DNA of 64,000 nt from the NCBI GenBank assembly GCA_001189275.1, contig CP012158.1, positions 1,054,001 through 1,118,000 on the forward strand, given 5' to 3'. Positions 17,986 to 25,656 of the stretch are shown here, in pieces. This DNA comes from Pyrobaculum sp. WP30. GTDB lineage: Archaea; Thermoproteota; Thermoprotei; Thermoproteales; Thermoproteaceae. Position 1 is the first letter of the stretch. Every line of letters begins with the position of its first letter. A program made the position numbers and the translations under genes. The notes under the pieces were generated by a model that saw only the letters and a program-made list of their open reading frames with translations, made no database searches and had not been told where the DNA came from.

Positions 17986-19002
17986 TTAAGAAGACGCCGC
18001 ATCCCTCAGCGCCCTCCTCACCGCCTCTCTATGTATCGGCGTCTGCCAAGCCACGTTTTTGCCGATGCCGAGCTCTGGGTCTTTCTCGGGCGGCGGGGCG
18101 TCTATCCAGAAGTAGGGGTCTCTGTCGTACATGTTGTACACAATTAGGTTCCTCGCCTCCAGCTCTTTGACGAGCTCCTCCGGCGCGCCGCCGGCCCAAA
18201 GCACCTCCGGATCCTCCACAGCCTCCTCAAGCCACTTCCCCCACCGCAAAACGAACTCCGCCGTCAACCTCTTCTCCCGCAACACATCTCCCACGACCCT
18301 CTCCGCGGCCCAACCGGCCGTGTGGAGCCTCCCGAGCATCCTCGGGTTGCCGCCGGTCCACCTCCACGCCTCCTCAAACGGCGGCTTCGGTCCTGGCAGT
18401 TTCTCGTACAGTTGCTGGAAGCCCTCCTTCGGCATGTTCCACATGGGCCGTAGCTCGGCCCAGAGGTGTCTCCCGATTTCGCGTCTGCTTACGCCTTCGC
18501 TGGTGGCGACTAACACCACGATGTTTTCGTAGTCGTACACCGGGTGCTCTATTGTGTTTAGCAAGCCTTTCACGTATGCGGCGGCTTTGTCTAGCCCTAT
18601 TGCTTGGAAGACGTCGTCGGCGACTATGGCGATCCTTGTCTTCCGCGTCTTCAACACCTTCCGCACAAAGTCGAAGACAGCCCACGCCACGCGGCCCACA
18701 GCATCCTCAGCCACAGCCCGCTCCACAAACTCCAGAAAGGCCTTCTTGACGTCGGGAGGCGAGACCTCTGCCGCAAAAACTCTATCCACCGGATGTAGGT
18801 AGAATACGTCGTACCCCAGCTCCCTCAGCCCAGAGGCGGCCTGCCGGAGGAAGGCGGTTTTGCCGCAGCCCTCCGGGCCGAAGATCACCACGGGGAACCT
18901 GGTGCCTCTCTCCGCCCACTCCTCCACCTGCGCCATGGCGCGGTTCCTATCCACAAACTCCGTCTCGACGCCAGGCGCGATTTCGACCTTGATCCTCTTC
19001 AC
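17986..19002 (-). CDS. Archaeal AAA-type ATPase, repeat family, copy 1
   Basis: 338 aa. Walker A GPEGCGKT at residues 42-49, Walker B RIAIVADD at 123-130, a sensor-like VATSEG near 168, and a conserved C-terminal half with IGRHLWAELRPMWNM, GPKPPFEEAWRWTGGNP and a final IGKNVAWQTPIHREAVRR. The family resembles the archaeal ATPase_2 group (PF01637) of STAND-like P-loop proteins. No nuclease or membrane domain is attached. Five related genes occur in this window (also 20863, 22209, 37006 and 40207). It is followed 72 nt later by a PaREP8-like gene, an arrangement repeated at 20863/20239. The biological role is unknown. Confidence 0.85.
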   Translation of the reverse strand: MKRIKVEIAPGVETEFVDRNRAMAQVEEWAERGTRFPVVIFGPEGCGKTAFLRQAASGLRELGYDVFYLHPVDRVFAAEVSPPDVKKAFLEFVERAVAEDAVGRVAWAVFDFVRKVLKTRKTRIAIVADDVFQAIGLDKAAAYVKGLLNTIEHPVYDYENIVVLVATSEGVSRREIGRHLWAELRPMWNMPKEGFQQLYEKLPGPKPPFEEAWRWTGGNPRMLGRLHTAGWAAERVVGDVLREKRLTAEFVLRWGKWLEEAVEDPEVLWAGGAPEELVKELEARNLIVYNMYDRDPYFWIDAPPPEKDPELGIGKNVAWQTPIHREAVRRALRDAASS

Positions 19003-19149
19003 GCTTCGGTGGGCTTCAAATCAAATTTGAGCACTGGAGGTCATCTGATCGATGGCCACGATGCTCCGGCCGCCATCTTAGGGCAAACGGCAGCGGCGTC
19101 GGGCTTGCATCTGCCCCTCGCGGCGTCTTCCCGCCCTCTGCGCCGGCGG

Positions 19150-19325
19150 CTGTGGTCATATACGGCGTGTGAGCTCCTGCGCAAACTCCTGTTGGAGGGC
19201 TTCAACGTAGGTGTGCCAGTCTAGGTAGCCTTTCTGCGTATGGTCTCTAGCGCCTTTTCGCCGGCGGCGCGTCTCATGGCGTTAGTCAGCGCCTCGGCGA
19301 GGGTCTCTACGGCCTTTCGGCGGTG
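19150..19325 (-). pseudogene. 3' fragment of a PaREP2-like gene
   Basis: This stretch is nearly identical to 15531-15705, the last 55 or so codons and stop region of the PaREP2-like gene, with a one-base deletion near 19240. The 5' part is absent. Further right (19359-19411) comes DNA similar to 17060-17110, and then the intact protease gene. The order matches 15.5-17.4 kb, so this is the remains of a duplicated block. Confidence 0.72.
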
Positions 19326-19573
19326 TTGCGTCGGCGGCGCGGGGCCGTTGCGTGGCGCCGTGTTGAGCGACAGGTGGGTTCGCCTCTTCTGAGGCCGGCG
19401 AGGCCTTGTTGCGGCGCCTGACGGTTTGCGTCTTGTACGCCGGCTTGTTGGGCATCTGTGGGCGACGTTGCGTTTACCCGGGGGCTTCGCCGCTTAATGT
19501 GGCGACCGACCTGCTGTGCGTGTGTTAGATGTTGTTTTCCTGCGGTCTCCGGCGCACGCGGGCTCATCGGCGC

Positions 19574-19927
19574 TTAGAGTAGGTACGTCGCGGCTTCCTT
19601 CAGCTTCCCCGTGACTGGGTCTACTTCGAGGCCTAAGGTCTCCAGCGCCGTTGCGCCGATCAGCACAATCTCTATGTCGTCCGACACAAGTATGTGCGTG
19701 TAGGCTTTTCTGCCCATGACCTCCACGACGCCTACGCACTCGTCGAGTTCTGTAGCGCCCTTTGCAGTCATGACTCTCCTCCTGCCTATTGTGGGCAGTT
19801 GGAGCTCCTCGGCGATTCTTCTCGGGACCGCGGTCAAGGTGGCGCCCGTATCGACAAGCGCTTTGGCGGCCGCGTGCCTGCCTGTGTCGGGGTTCCTGAC
19901 CACTACCTCAACCCAGACGAGACCCAT
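19574..19927 (-). CDS. Retropepsin-like aspartyl protease domain protein
   Basis: 117 aa from ATG 19927. A TATA-like tatttatg lies about 22 nt upstream. Residues 22-30 read KALVDTGAT, the DTG catalytic motif of single-domain (dimeric) aspartic proteases, followed by a VPRRIAEEL helix and an LIGATALETLGLEVDP C-terminal block. The size is typical of clan AA retropepsin-like archaeal and bacterial proteins. There is no signal peptide, so it should be cytoplasmic. A second member is at 51540-51884 and a decayed one at 17130-17372. Substrates are unknown. Confidence 0.78.
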   Translation of the reverse strand: MGLVWVEVVVRNPDTGRHAAAKALVDTGATLTAVPRRIAEELQLPTIGRRRVMTAKGATELDECVGVVEVMGRKAYTHILVSDDIEIVLIGATALETLGLEVDPVTGKLKEAATYLL

Positions 19928-20238
19928 GAGTTAAACGGAACCTGTATTTATGTCCTTTCAGCGGATTTCTCCCTCAGCGGTTCTCCGCCTATGTGCCCCA
20001 TCGATAGCTCTTGTATTTTCTCTATGTTTCACGTTCTCGCTGAGTGATTTGACTCTTGAAGGGTCTGTCCTCTTCGTGAGCTCGGCATGGAGTCGAGGGG
20101 CCTAGGCGTGGGCCTCCCCCTGGCTTGGTCTAGCTCCGTTGCTGAGGATCTTAATCTCAGAGCGGCTCCATTTGTTGCCCGGCAAATGGAGGAGCCGCCG
20201 CATCATTAGCCGGCGCAGGTGGCGTTGTCCAAGAGACC
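19928..20238. other. Spacer with a long imperfect hairpin
   Basis: No gene seen. It contains the promoter of the protease gene at its left end and an inverted repeat at 20163-20200 described separately. The rest looks like non-coding or fully decayed DNA. Confidence 0.4.
20163..20200. repeat. Inverted repeat with a 3-nt bulge
   Basis: cggctccatttg and caaatggaggagccg face each other across an 8-nt loop: CGGCTC pairs with GAGCCG and CATTTG with CAAATG, leaving GAG bulged. It lies 40 nt beyond the stop of the PaREP8-like copy 2. It could be a terminator-like hairpin, a structured RNA or the end of a small mobile element. Confidence 0.55.
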
Positions 20239-20775
20239 TCAAGGCGTTAAGACTCTTTTCACCTCTTCCAGCGCTTTTTCCAACTCCTCGCCCCACTTGA
20301 CGCGGCTCCTCAGCGCCTCGATGCGTCTGGCGAGCTCTTGCAGTAGCTCGACTACATCCGCGGCGGCTGACTCCCTCGTCGCGTATTTAGACAGCGCCGT
20401 GTCTGGATCAGGGCCGTGGTACTGATAGTCGTGGAGGTCAAGCGCCTTATCGGTCACAAAAGTAATGCCCTCGTGGCCGACGTCTCTCAGCAGGTGAGAC
20501 AGCTCCTTCATCTTGGCGGCGGGGACCCGCGGCACGGCTTTCGACTCCAGCCACCTCTTCTCCTCCTTGGTCCTGGCCAGGGCCTTCAGCTTATCCAGCT
20601 CAAGCCGCAACAGAGCGGCCAGAAGGGCCTTCCACGCATGGAAGGCTTTACACGCGGCGTTTCTCGTAAGGCCCTCCTCAAGAAAGCGAAGCGCCAGACG
20701 GGTCTCCACGAGAGCCTCCAGAAGCCTAGCCTCTATATAGCCCTCGTCGGAGGGCTTGGGAAGCGGCTTCTCCAC
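20239..20775 (-). CDS. PaREP1/PaREP8-like helical protein, copy 2, start codon mutated
   Basis: 178 aa if started at the GTG at 20775. The sequence is close to copies 1 and 3: EARLALxFLEEGLTRNAACKAFHAW, LLRDVGHEGITFVT and YQYHGPDPD. In the other copies the start is ATG before GTT/GCT-GT-GAG codons. Here the same position (20790-20788) reads GCG. The TATA box (20808-20818) is intact and would place the mRNA 5' end at this lost ATG, so translation must use the GTG 15 nt inside or fail. It lies 87 nt downstream of the ATPase at 20863, and the intergenic DNA is nearly the same as between 17914 and 17985. Confidence 0.65.
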   Translation of the reverse strand: MEKPLPKPSDEGYIEARLLEALVETRLALRFLEEGLTRNAACKAFHAWKALLAALLRLELDKLKALARTKEEKRWLESKAVPRVPAAKMKELSHLLRDVGHEGITFVTDKALDLHDYQYHGPDPDTALSKYATRESAAADVVELLQELARRIEALRSRVKWGEELEKALEEVKRVLTP

Positions 20776-20862
20776 AAGCTCAACAACCGCGGGAACTCCT
20801 GCAGTCTTTTTTAAAAGTCTTTACGGCGTAGAACCCCGCGCGAACGCCGCGGCGGCTGGATA

Positions 20863-21879
20863 TTAAGAAGTCGCCGCCTCCATCAGCGCCCTCCTCACCG
20901 CCTCTCTGTGTATGGGGGTCTGCCAGGCGGCGTTCTTCCCGATGCCCAGCTCCGGGTCCCTCTCGGGGGGCGGCTGGTCGACCCAGAAGTAGGGGTCCCT
21001 CTCGTACATGTTGTAGATGATTAGATTCTTTTCCTCTAGTGCGTCTATCAACTCCTCAGATGCCTCGGGGCTCCAGAAGGCGTCGGGGTTCTCCACGGCT
21101 TGTTCAAGCCAGCCGCGCCACCTGGCCACGAAGGGAGACGATAGTACCTTCTCCCTTGCAACAGCTGTGACGACCTTGTCGACGTTCCAACTAGCCTCGT
21201 ACAGTCTTCGGAGCATGTCGGGGTTTCCGCCGGTCCACCTCCACACCTCTTCAAACGGCGGCTTTGGGCCCGGGATTCTCTCGTATAACTGCCGGAACCC
21301 CTCCATCGACATGTTCCACATGGGGGCGAGGTGGGCCCACCTATGCCTCCCGATCTCCCGCCGCGAGGCGCCTTCGCTGGTCGTCACGAGGACGACGATC
21401 TTCTCGTATCTGGATTCTGGATATTCGATTAGGTTTAACAGCGCTTTGACGTATGCTGCGGCCGCGTCCAGCCCTATGGCTTGGAAGACGTCGTCTGCTA
21501 TCACGGCGATTTTGCCCTGCCGCGCCTTCTGTAGCTTGCGGATGAAGTCTACGGCGGCCCACGTTATTCTGCCGAGGGCGTTTTCGCCCAAAGCCCTCTC
21601 CACAAACCGCATGAACTCGCTCTTTATGTCCGGCAGGTCGACCTCGGCCTCGAACTTCCGCTCTAGGGGGTGTAGATAGAAGACCTCGAACCCCAGCTCC
21701 CTCAGCATGGCGGAGGTTTGTAGAAGGAGGGCGGTCTTGCCGCATCCCTCCGGGCCAAATACGACGACGGGCCGCCAGGTGCTTTTCTCGGCCCACTCCT
21801 CCACCTGCTTAAGCGCCCTATCTCGATTGGTGAATTCCATCCAGAGACCTGGGGCGAATTTCAGCTCAACTTTATTCAT
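20863..21879 (-). CDS. Archaeal AAA-type ATPase, repeat family, copy 2
   Basis: 338 aa, the same length and architecture as the gene at 17986: Walker A GPEGCGKTALL near residue 42, Walker B KIAVIADDVFQAIG near 125, VTTSEGASRREIGRHRWAHL, GPKPPFEEVWRWTGGNP, and the C-terminal GIGKNAAWQTPIHREAVRR. ATG 21879 is preceded by two TATA-like runs (gatataaaa), the second centred 26 nt upstream. It forms a two-gene unit with the PaREP8-like gene at 20239. All motifs are present, so it should bind and hydrolyse ATP. Partners and role are unknown. Confidence 0.85.
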   Translation of the reverse strand: MNKVELKFAPGLWMEFTNRDRALKQVEEWAEKSTWRPVVVFGPEGCGKTALLLQTSAMLRELGFEVFYLHPLERKFEAEVDLPDIKSEFMRFVERALGENALGRITWAAVDFIRKLQKARQGKIAVIADDVFQAIGLDAAAAYVKALLNLIEYPESRYEKIVVLVTTSEGASRREIGRHRWAHLAPMWNMSMEGFRQLYERIPGPKPPFEEVWRWTGGNPDMLRRLYEASWNVDKVVTAVAREKVLSSPFVARWRGWLEQAVENPDAFWSPEASEELIDALEEKNLIIYNMYERDPYFWVDQPPPERDPELGIGKNAAWQTPIHREAVRRALMEAATS

Positions 21880-22208
21880 TTAACGGCTAGTTTTATATCT
21901 TTTTTATATCTTTCTTCATGAGCGGTCTCCACGTGAAGGACAGGTAGCATCGCCGGCGTGCATGAGGGGCGTGGGTCTGACCTCCTCCTCGCCCTAAAGG
22001 GCTCCACCTGGGGTGCGCCACCGGCGCTCCCGGCTTTCAGCCGCTCCTTCGGATGTCGTGGAGGTCTGGGCCGGGCCGCGGGTCATCCGCCCCGTCGGGG
22101 TTCGACGGAAGAAACTTGTACCTAGCTTCTCTCGTCTCCGCCTGGAGGGCGGTGCCTTTGGTTTTCTCGGCGTCGGTCCCGCCCTGGACTTCGATACGCT
22201 TGTCCCGA
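21880..22208 (-). other. Spacer with a decayed coding tail
   Basis: Contains the promoter of the ATPase at 20863. From about 22203 to 22040 one minus-strand frame reads IEVQGGTDAEKTKG, LQAETREARYKFLPSNPDGA and then stops after DIRRSG. It has no start and no family I recognise. It may be the end of a lost gene, possibly a transposon protein, but I cannot show this. A short palindrome gccctaaagggc lies near 21993. Confidence 0.35.
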
Positions 22209-23219
22209 TCATGTTATCTCCTTAAGCGCCCTTCTCACCGCTTCTCTGTGTATGGGGGTCTGCCAGGCTAGGTATTTCCCGATGCCTAGCTCGGGATCCC
22301 TCTGGGGGGGCGGCTGGTCTATCCAGAGGTGCTCCTGCCTGAGGTATACGTCCGTGACCAGGTTGTGCTCGACTAGTCTGTGCATCAGCGGTAGCCTCTC
22401 CCTGATGAACAGCGTGTCTGGGTCCTCGACCGCCTCGGCTAGCCACTCCCTCTCCTCCTTGCTTAACAATCTGGCGAATTCTAGCAAGCTCTTGGCCCTC
22501 ATGATTGCCTCGACGGCTTTATCCACGTCCCAATTGAGCTGGTATAGTTGTTTAAGTATGCCGGGGTTCCCGCCTGTGAGTCTCCACGCGTCTTCAAACG
22601 GCGGTTTGGCAGGTATCTTCCTGTACAGCTCCTCAAATCCGCCCTTCGGCATGTTCCACATCGTCGTTAAGTCAGCCCATCTATGCCTCCCTATCTCCCT
22701 CTTGGACAGGCCTTCGCTTGTGGCTACGAGCACCACGGCGTTTTCGTAGCTCTGGGGCGGGTATTCTATTAGGTTTAGTAGCCCCTTGACGTAGGCCGCC
22801 GCCTGTTGTAGTCCTATTGCTTGAAACACGTCGTCGACGATCACTGCGATCTTGGCCTTCCTAGCCTTCAACACCTTGTGTACGAAGTCGATTGCTCCCC
22901 AGGCTATCCTGCCGACTGCGTTCTCGGCGAGCGCCTTTTCTACGAACTGCATAAACGCGTTTTTGATGTCTGGCATCGTTACGTCTGCGTGGTAGGCCCT
23001 ATCCAGCGGGTTTAGGTAGAAGACCTCATAGCCGAGTTCTCTAAGCACCTCGGTTGCCTGCCTGAGCAGTGCCGACTTGCCGCAACCCTCGGGGCCGTAG
23101 ATAACCATTGGGAGCGCCGTACCCCTAACCGCCAGCTCCTCTACCTGCCTAATCGCTCTGTCTCTATCCGTGAACTCGACCTCAAGCCCGGGTAGGAGCG
23201 GCAACTTAACTCTCTTCAT
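22209..23219 (-). CDS. Archaeal AAA-type ATPase, repeat family, copy 3
   Basis: 336 aa with ATG at 23219. Walker A GPEGCGKSALLRQ near residue 42, Walker B KIAVIVDDVFQAIG, VATSEGLSKREIGRHRWADL, and the C-terminal IGKYLAWQTPIHREAVRR. Its insert before the C-terminal block (LLSKEEREWLAEAVEDPDTLF) differs from copies 1 and 2. Unlike them it has no PaREP8-like gene downstream and no clear TATA box at the expected distance. Upstream DNA instead holds a degenerate ATPase 3' end. Probably functional as an ATPase, but its expression is uncertain. Confidence 0.82.
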   Translation of the reverse strand: MKRVKLPLLPGLEVEFTDRDRAIRQVEELAVRGTALPMVIYGPEGCGKSALLRQATEVLRELGYEVFYLNPLDRAYHADVTMPDIKNAFMQFVEKALAENAVGRIAWGAIDFVHKVLKARKAKIAVIVDDVFQAIGLQQAAAYVKGLLNLIEYPPQSYENAVVLVATSEGLSKREIGRHRWADLTTMWNMPKGGFEELYRKIPAKPPFEDAWRLTGGNPGILKQLYQLNWDVDKAVEAIMRAKSLLEFARLLSKEEREWLAEAVEDPDTLFIRERLPLMHRLVEHNLVTDVYLRQEHLWIDQPPPQRDPELGIGKYLAWQTPIHREAVRRALKEIT

Positions 23220-23221
23220 CC

Positions 23222-23375
23222 CCGCCCGACCTCCTCAGGCGCCCACCTGACGGCCTTTCTATGTAGCGGCGTCTGTCAGGCTATGCTTATGCCGACTCCC
23301 AGCTCCAAATCCCTCTCGGATGGGGGTCTACCCATAGGTGCTCCTGTTCATGATGTCGGTTGCCGTGTTTAGCTC
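23222..23375 (-). pseudogene. Degenerate 3' end of another ATPase of the same family
   Basis: The minus strand matches the last 45 or so codons of the ATPases: remnants of the PIHREAVRRAL block (now PLHRKAVRW) and of the EHLWIDQ segment can be read, with stops and frameshifts between. The nucleotide order parallels 22215-22345. No Walker motifs remain. It is a leftover of a tandem copy directly upstream of the gene at 22209. Confidence 0.65.
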
Positions 23376-23397
23376 CGTCGGTTCCTGCGTATGTGTC

Positions 23398-23757
23398 TCA
23401 CGGCGGTTCGGCATTTTTTCTCCACTTCTTTGGGGTGTTGAGCCATTGTAGGCCGAGGGCCAGAGCCTTCTCCTCATCTGCCTGGATCCCGAGGCGCTTG
23501 GCAATGGCGTGTCCTATGGCTTTTGCAAAGAGGCGGATTGGCGTTGTGGCGCGGAGCACCTCCTCGGCGGCTTTTCTTAGGGCTTCGAGGAGGGCCTGCG
23601 ACTTTATGCGGCCGCCCCTTTTGAGGTAGAGTAGGGCGGCGTCGATGAGCGCCCTGGCGGCGGGGCTCACCCTAAACCAAGCTCCTTTGCGCAAGGCGCG
23701 GCTTTTAAGCGCCGAAAGCGACACAAGCGAAGGCACAAACCCCGCCGCCAGGAGCAT
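23398..23757 (-). CDS. Small conserved protein of a Thermoproteales repeat family, copy 2
   Basis: 119 aa, paralogous to 14346-14699 along its whole length, for example FVPSLVSLSALKSRALR at the N-terminus, ARALIDAALLYLKRGGR in the middle and LQWLNTPKKW near the end. A TATA box (gtatatatt) is centred 24 nt before ATG 23757. Helical and basic, function unknown. Differences between the copies are mostly conservative, which suggests that both are or were under selection. Confidence 0.65.
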   Translation of the reverse strand: MLLAAGFVPSLVSLSALKSRALRKGAWFRVSPAARALIDAALLYLKRGGRIKSQALLEALRKAAEEVLRATTPIRLFAKAIGHAIAKRLGIQADEEKALALGLQWLNTPKKWRKNAEPP

Positions 23758-23838
23758 GGCGGAAGTTTTGCTGGGGGTATATATTGGTTACGCTGACGGG
23801 GCCGGCGGATGCGCCTTCTTAAGGCCGCCGGTGTCGTC

Positions 23839-24687
23839 TTATTGCTTGTTGTCCGTCCCCAGAACCTCCTCCAGCGTGACAACTTCTCTCTTACTTTCGA
23901 TGAGCCATATCTTGAGCTCTTTTGCCTTTTGGGCGGCTGTGGGCTCTGCTAATAGCGTGTAGAACACCGGGACGAGTTTTCCGGAAATTTTGTCTGGCTG
24001 TCTGCGCAACAGCTCCTGCGCCCTCTCCAGGGCCTTCTCCACGTCGCGGCCGCCGGCTCTAACCTTCGCCTCGCCGACCGCAGTGACAGCGCCGGCGTTG
24101 CAGTAGATGTCAAACTCGTAATCCGAATCTAGACGCAACCGCTCGGCGGCGCATCTGTAGCCCCTCTGCTCCAGGAGGTACTGCACCATCTCGCGGCCGC
24201 TGTCCTCCACGCTGATGGTTATAGACTCGATCTGCTCCTTAGTGGCCATTCTGTTCTCGATACGCCTAATCTCAGCTCTTAGCTGCTCCACCGCCGTCTC
24301 GAGGTCCTGCTTGGTGGCGTATTGCTTCAAGTCTTCTTTAGTGACGAATCTCTCTTCAGCCCACTTCTTCAGTTGCTCCAAGTCTTGCTTCGTGGCGAAC
24401 TTCTCCTCGGCCCACTTCTTCAGCTGTTCTACTGCAGTCTCTAGGTCTTGTTTTGTGGCTAACTGCTTGAGGTCTTCTTTTGTCGCCACGTTGAGGGGCA
24501 CGGCGACGCTTTCGGCCACGGCTTGCGCCAGCCTCAGCTTTGCCTCTGGGTGTTTGGTGAGGAGGTCTAACAAAGCCTCGGCGATGCGGCCGTCGGACCT
24601 CAGCGCCTCTAGAAAGAGATCTCTAAAGAATATGGGCTCCCTCTCCACCAGCTCCCGCAAAGCCCGCTTGAGGATTTCAACATCCAC
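23839..24687 (-). CDS. DUF3782-like coiled-coil protein with nuclease-like domain
   Basis: 282 aa. Residues 1-65 are helical. Residues about 68-150 contain a repeated T-K-x-D-L-x2 unit (ATKEDLKQL, ATKQDLETA, VTKEDLKQY and so on), alternating with VEQLKKWAEEKF-type helices, a regular coiled coil. Residues about 165-270 form a domain with SDYEFDIYCNAGAVTAVGEAKV, an Asp/E-x-K arrangement of PD-(D/E)xK nucleases. This layout is typical of the archaeal DUF3782 family. There is no signal peptide. ATG 24687 has an AT-rich run upstream. Function not established for the family. Confidence 0.78.
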   Translation of the reverse strand: MDVEILKRALRELVEREPIFFRDLFLEALRSDGRIAEALLDLLTKHPEAKLRLAQAVAESVAVPLNVATKEDLKQLATKQDLETAVEQLKKWAEEKFATKQDLEQLKKWAEERFVTKEDLKQYATKQDLETAVEQLRAEIRRIENRMATKEQIESITISVEDSGREMVQYLLEQRGYRCAAERLRLDSDYEFDIYCNAGAVTAVGEAKVRAGGRDVEKALERAQELLRRQPDKISGKLVPVFYTLLAEPTAAQKAKELKIWLIESKREVVTLEEVLGTDNKQ

Positions 24688-24715
24688 GGTATAATGTTTA
24701 CCTTTTTTAAAAAGC

Positions 24716-25440
24716 TTAAGGTCTGCGGTGGATTGCCGTGTCGGCTAGTAGTGCGAGGACGGCTCCGGCTAGGGCGTAGTAGGCCCACTGGGCTAGCTTG
24801 TTGGCTGTATTTACGTCGCCTATGCCAAGGTAGTAGGCGGCTGTGGCTAATAGCACTGTGAAGGCTATGACTAGTCCCTGCGCCGCCCTCTCCAGGGCGG
24901 TGGGGGGCGGCTCCTCGGGCTTCTGGGGCGCCGGAGGTGGTGGCTGGGGGGACGGCATGGGTGGGAGGCAGTCTGTGGGGGGTTCGTGGCGCCTTGCGGT
25001 TCGCGCTACTGCGGCTTGTAGCCTGACTAGGGCGGTTGCGAGGGGGAGGAGGGCTATGGAGACTCCTCCCAGGAGTATGAGTATTATGGCGAGGGTGCCG
25101 AGTAGGCAGTGGGGCACCTCCTGGTAGAAGAAGCGGTAGGCTACCCATCCCGCCGGGCGGCGCCGGGGGCGGTGAGGAGGGCTCCTGCGAGGGTGAGGGG
25201 GAGGGTGGGGTTGAGGCGGTATGCGGGGGAGATCATCTTAGACGCTATGGGGGCGCCGTGTCAGGGCTTGAGCTTTCTTGCCGATGCGTTGTCTGTACTG
25301 TGTGGGGACTTCGGCGACGCGGGCGCCGTTGGCCGTGGCCTTGGCTAGTATGTCTACCTCTATGTCGAAATTGCGGGTCTCCAGGGGCGAAAGGGCTGGC
25401 GCCTTGTCTGTGTTGCGTCTCTCTGGCGTGTTGGCGCGGC
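24716..25440 (-). pseudogene. Decayed polyprenyl-phosphate GT2, C-terminal half
   Basis: Three frames joined in order reproduce the C-terminus of the GT2 at 35185-36084. First RNFDIEVDILAKATANGA plus RVAEVPTQYRQRIGKKA (about 25420-25250), then YRLNPTLPLTLAGALLTAPG (about 25230-25160), then WVAYRFFYQEVP leading into HCLLGTLAIILILLGGVS (from about 25140). The last frame stays open to 24716 and continues with a Pro-rich stretch and two further hydrophobic segments. An ORF of 133 codons (24716-25117) can thus be read, but its first part is a GT2 tail. The catalytic domain is missing. Whether the final membrane ORF is still expressed is unknown. Confidence 0.65.
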
Positions 25441-25656
25441 GTCTGTGTTGGGGCTCTCTCGGCGGCCCTCTCCGGGTTCTTTGATTATAGCGGCATGCTT
25501 CGAGTGGGGTCTGCGGTTACCTCGCCTCTTTGCTGTGGCTGTCCGCACGGTTGTGGGGCCGTGGGGGCTTGGGCTTTTGGCGGCCTCTCTGGGTATCCGC
25601 CTTGGCGTGTCTTGGCGGGTGGCGGCTGGGGGCTTCATCTGTTTAGGGGCGTGGGG

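Noticed and set aside
25360-25638. 92-codon ORF on the minus strand
   Set aside because: Another frame over the same bases gives clear GT2-like sequence; this one is Arg/Thr/Pro-rich noise.
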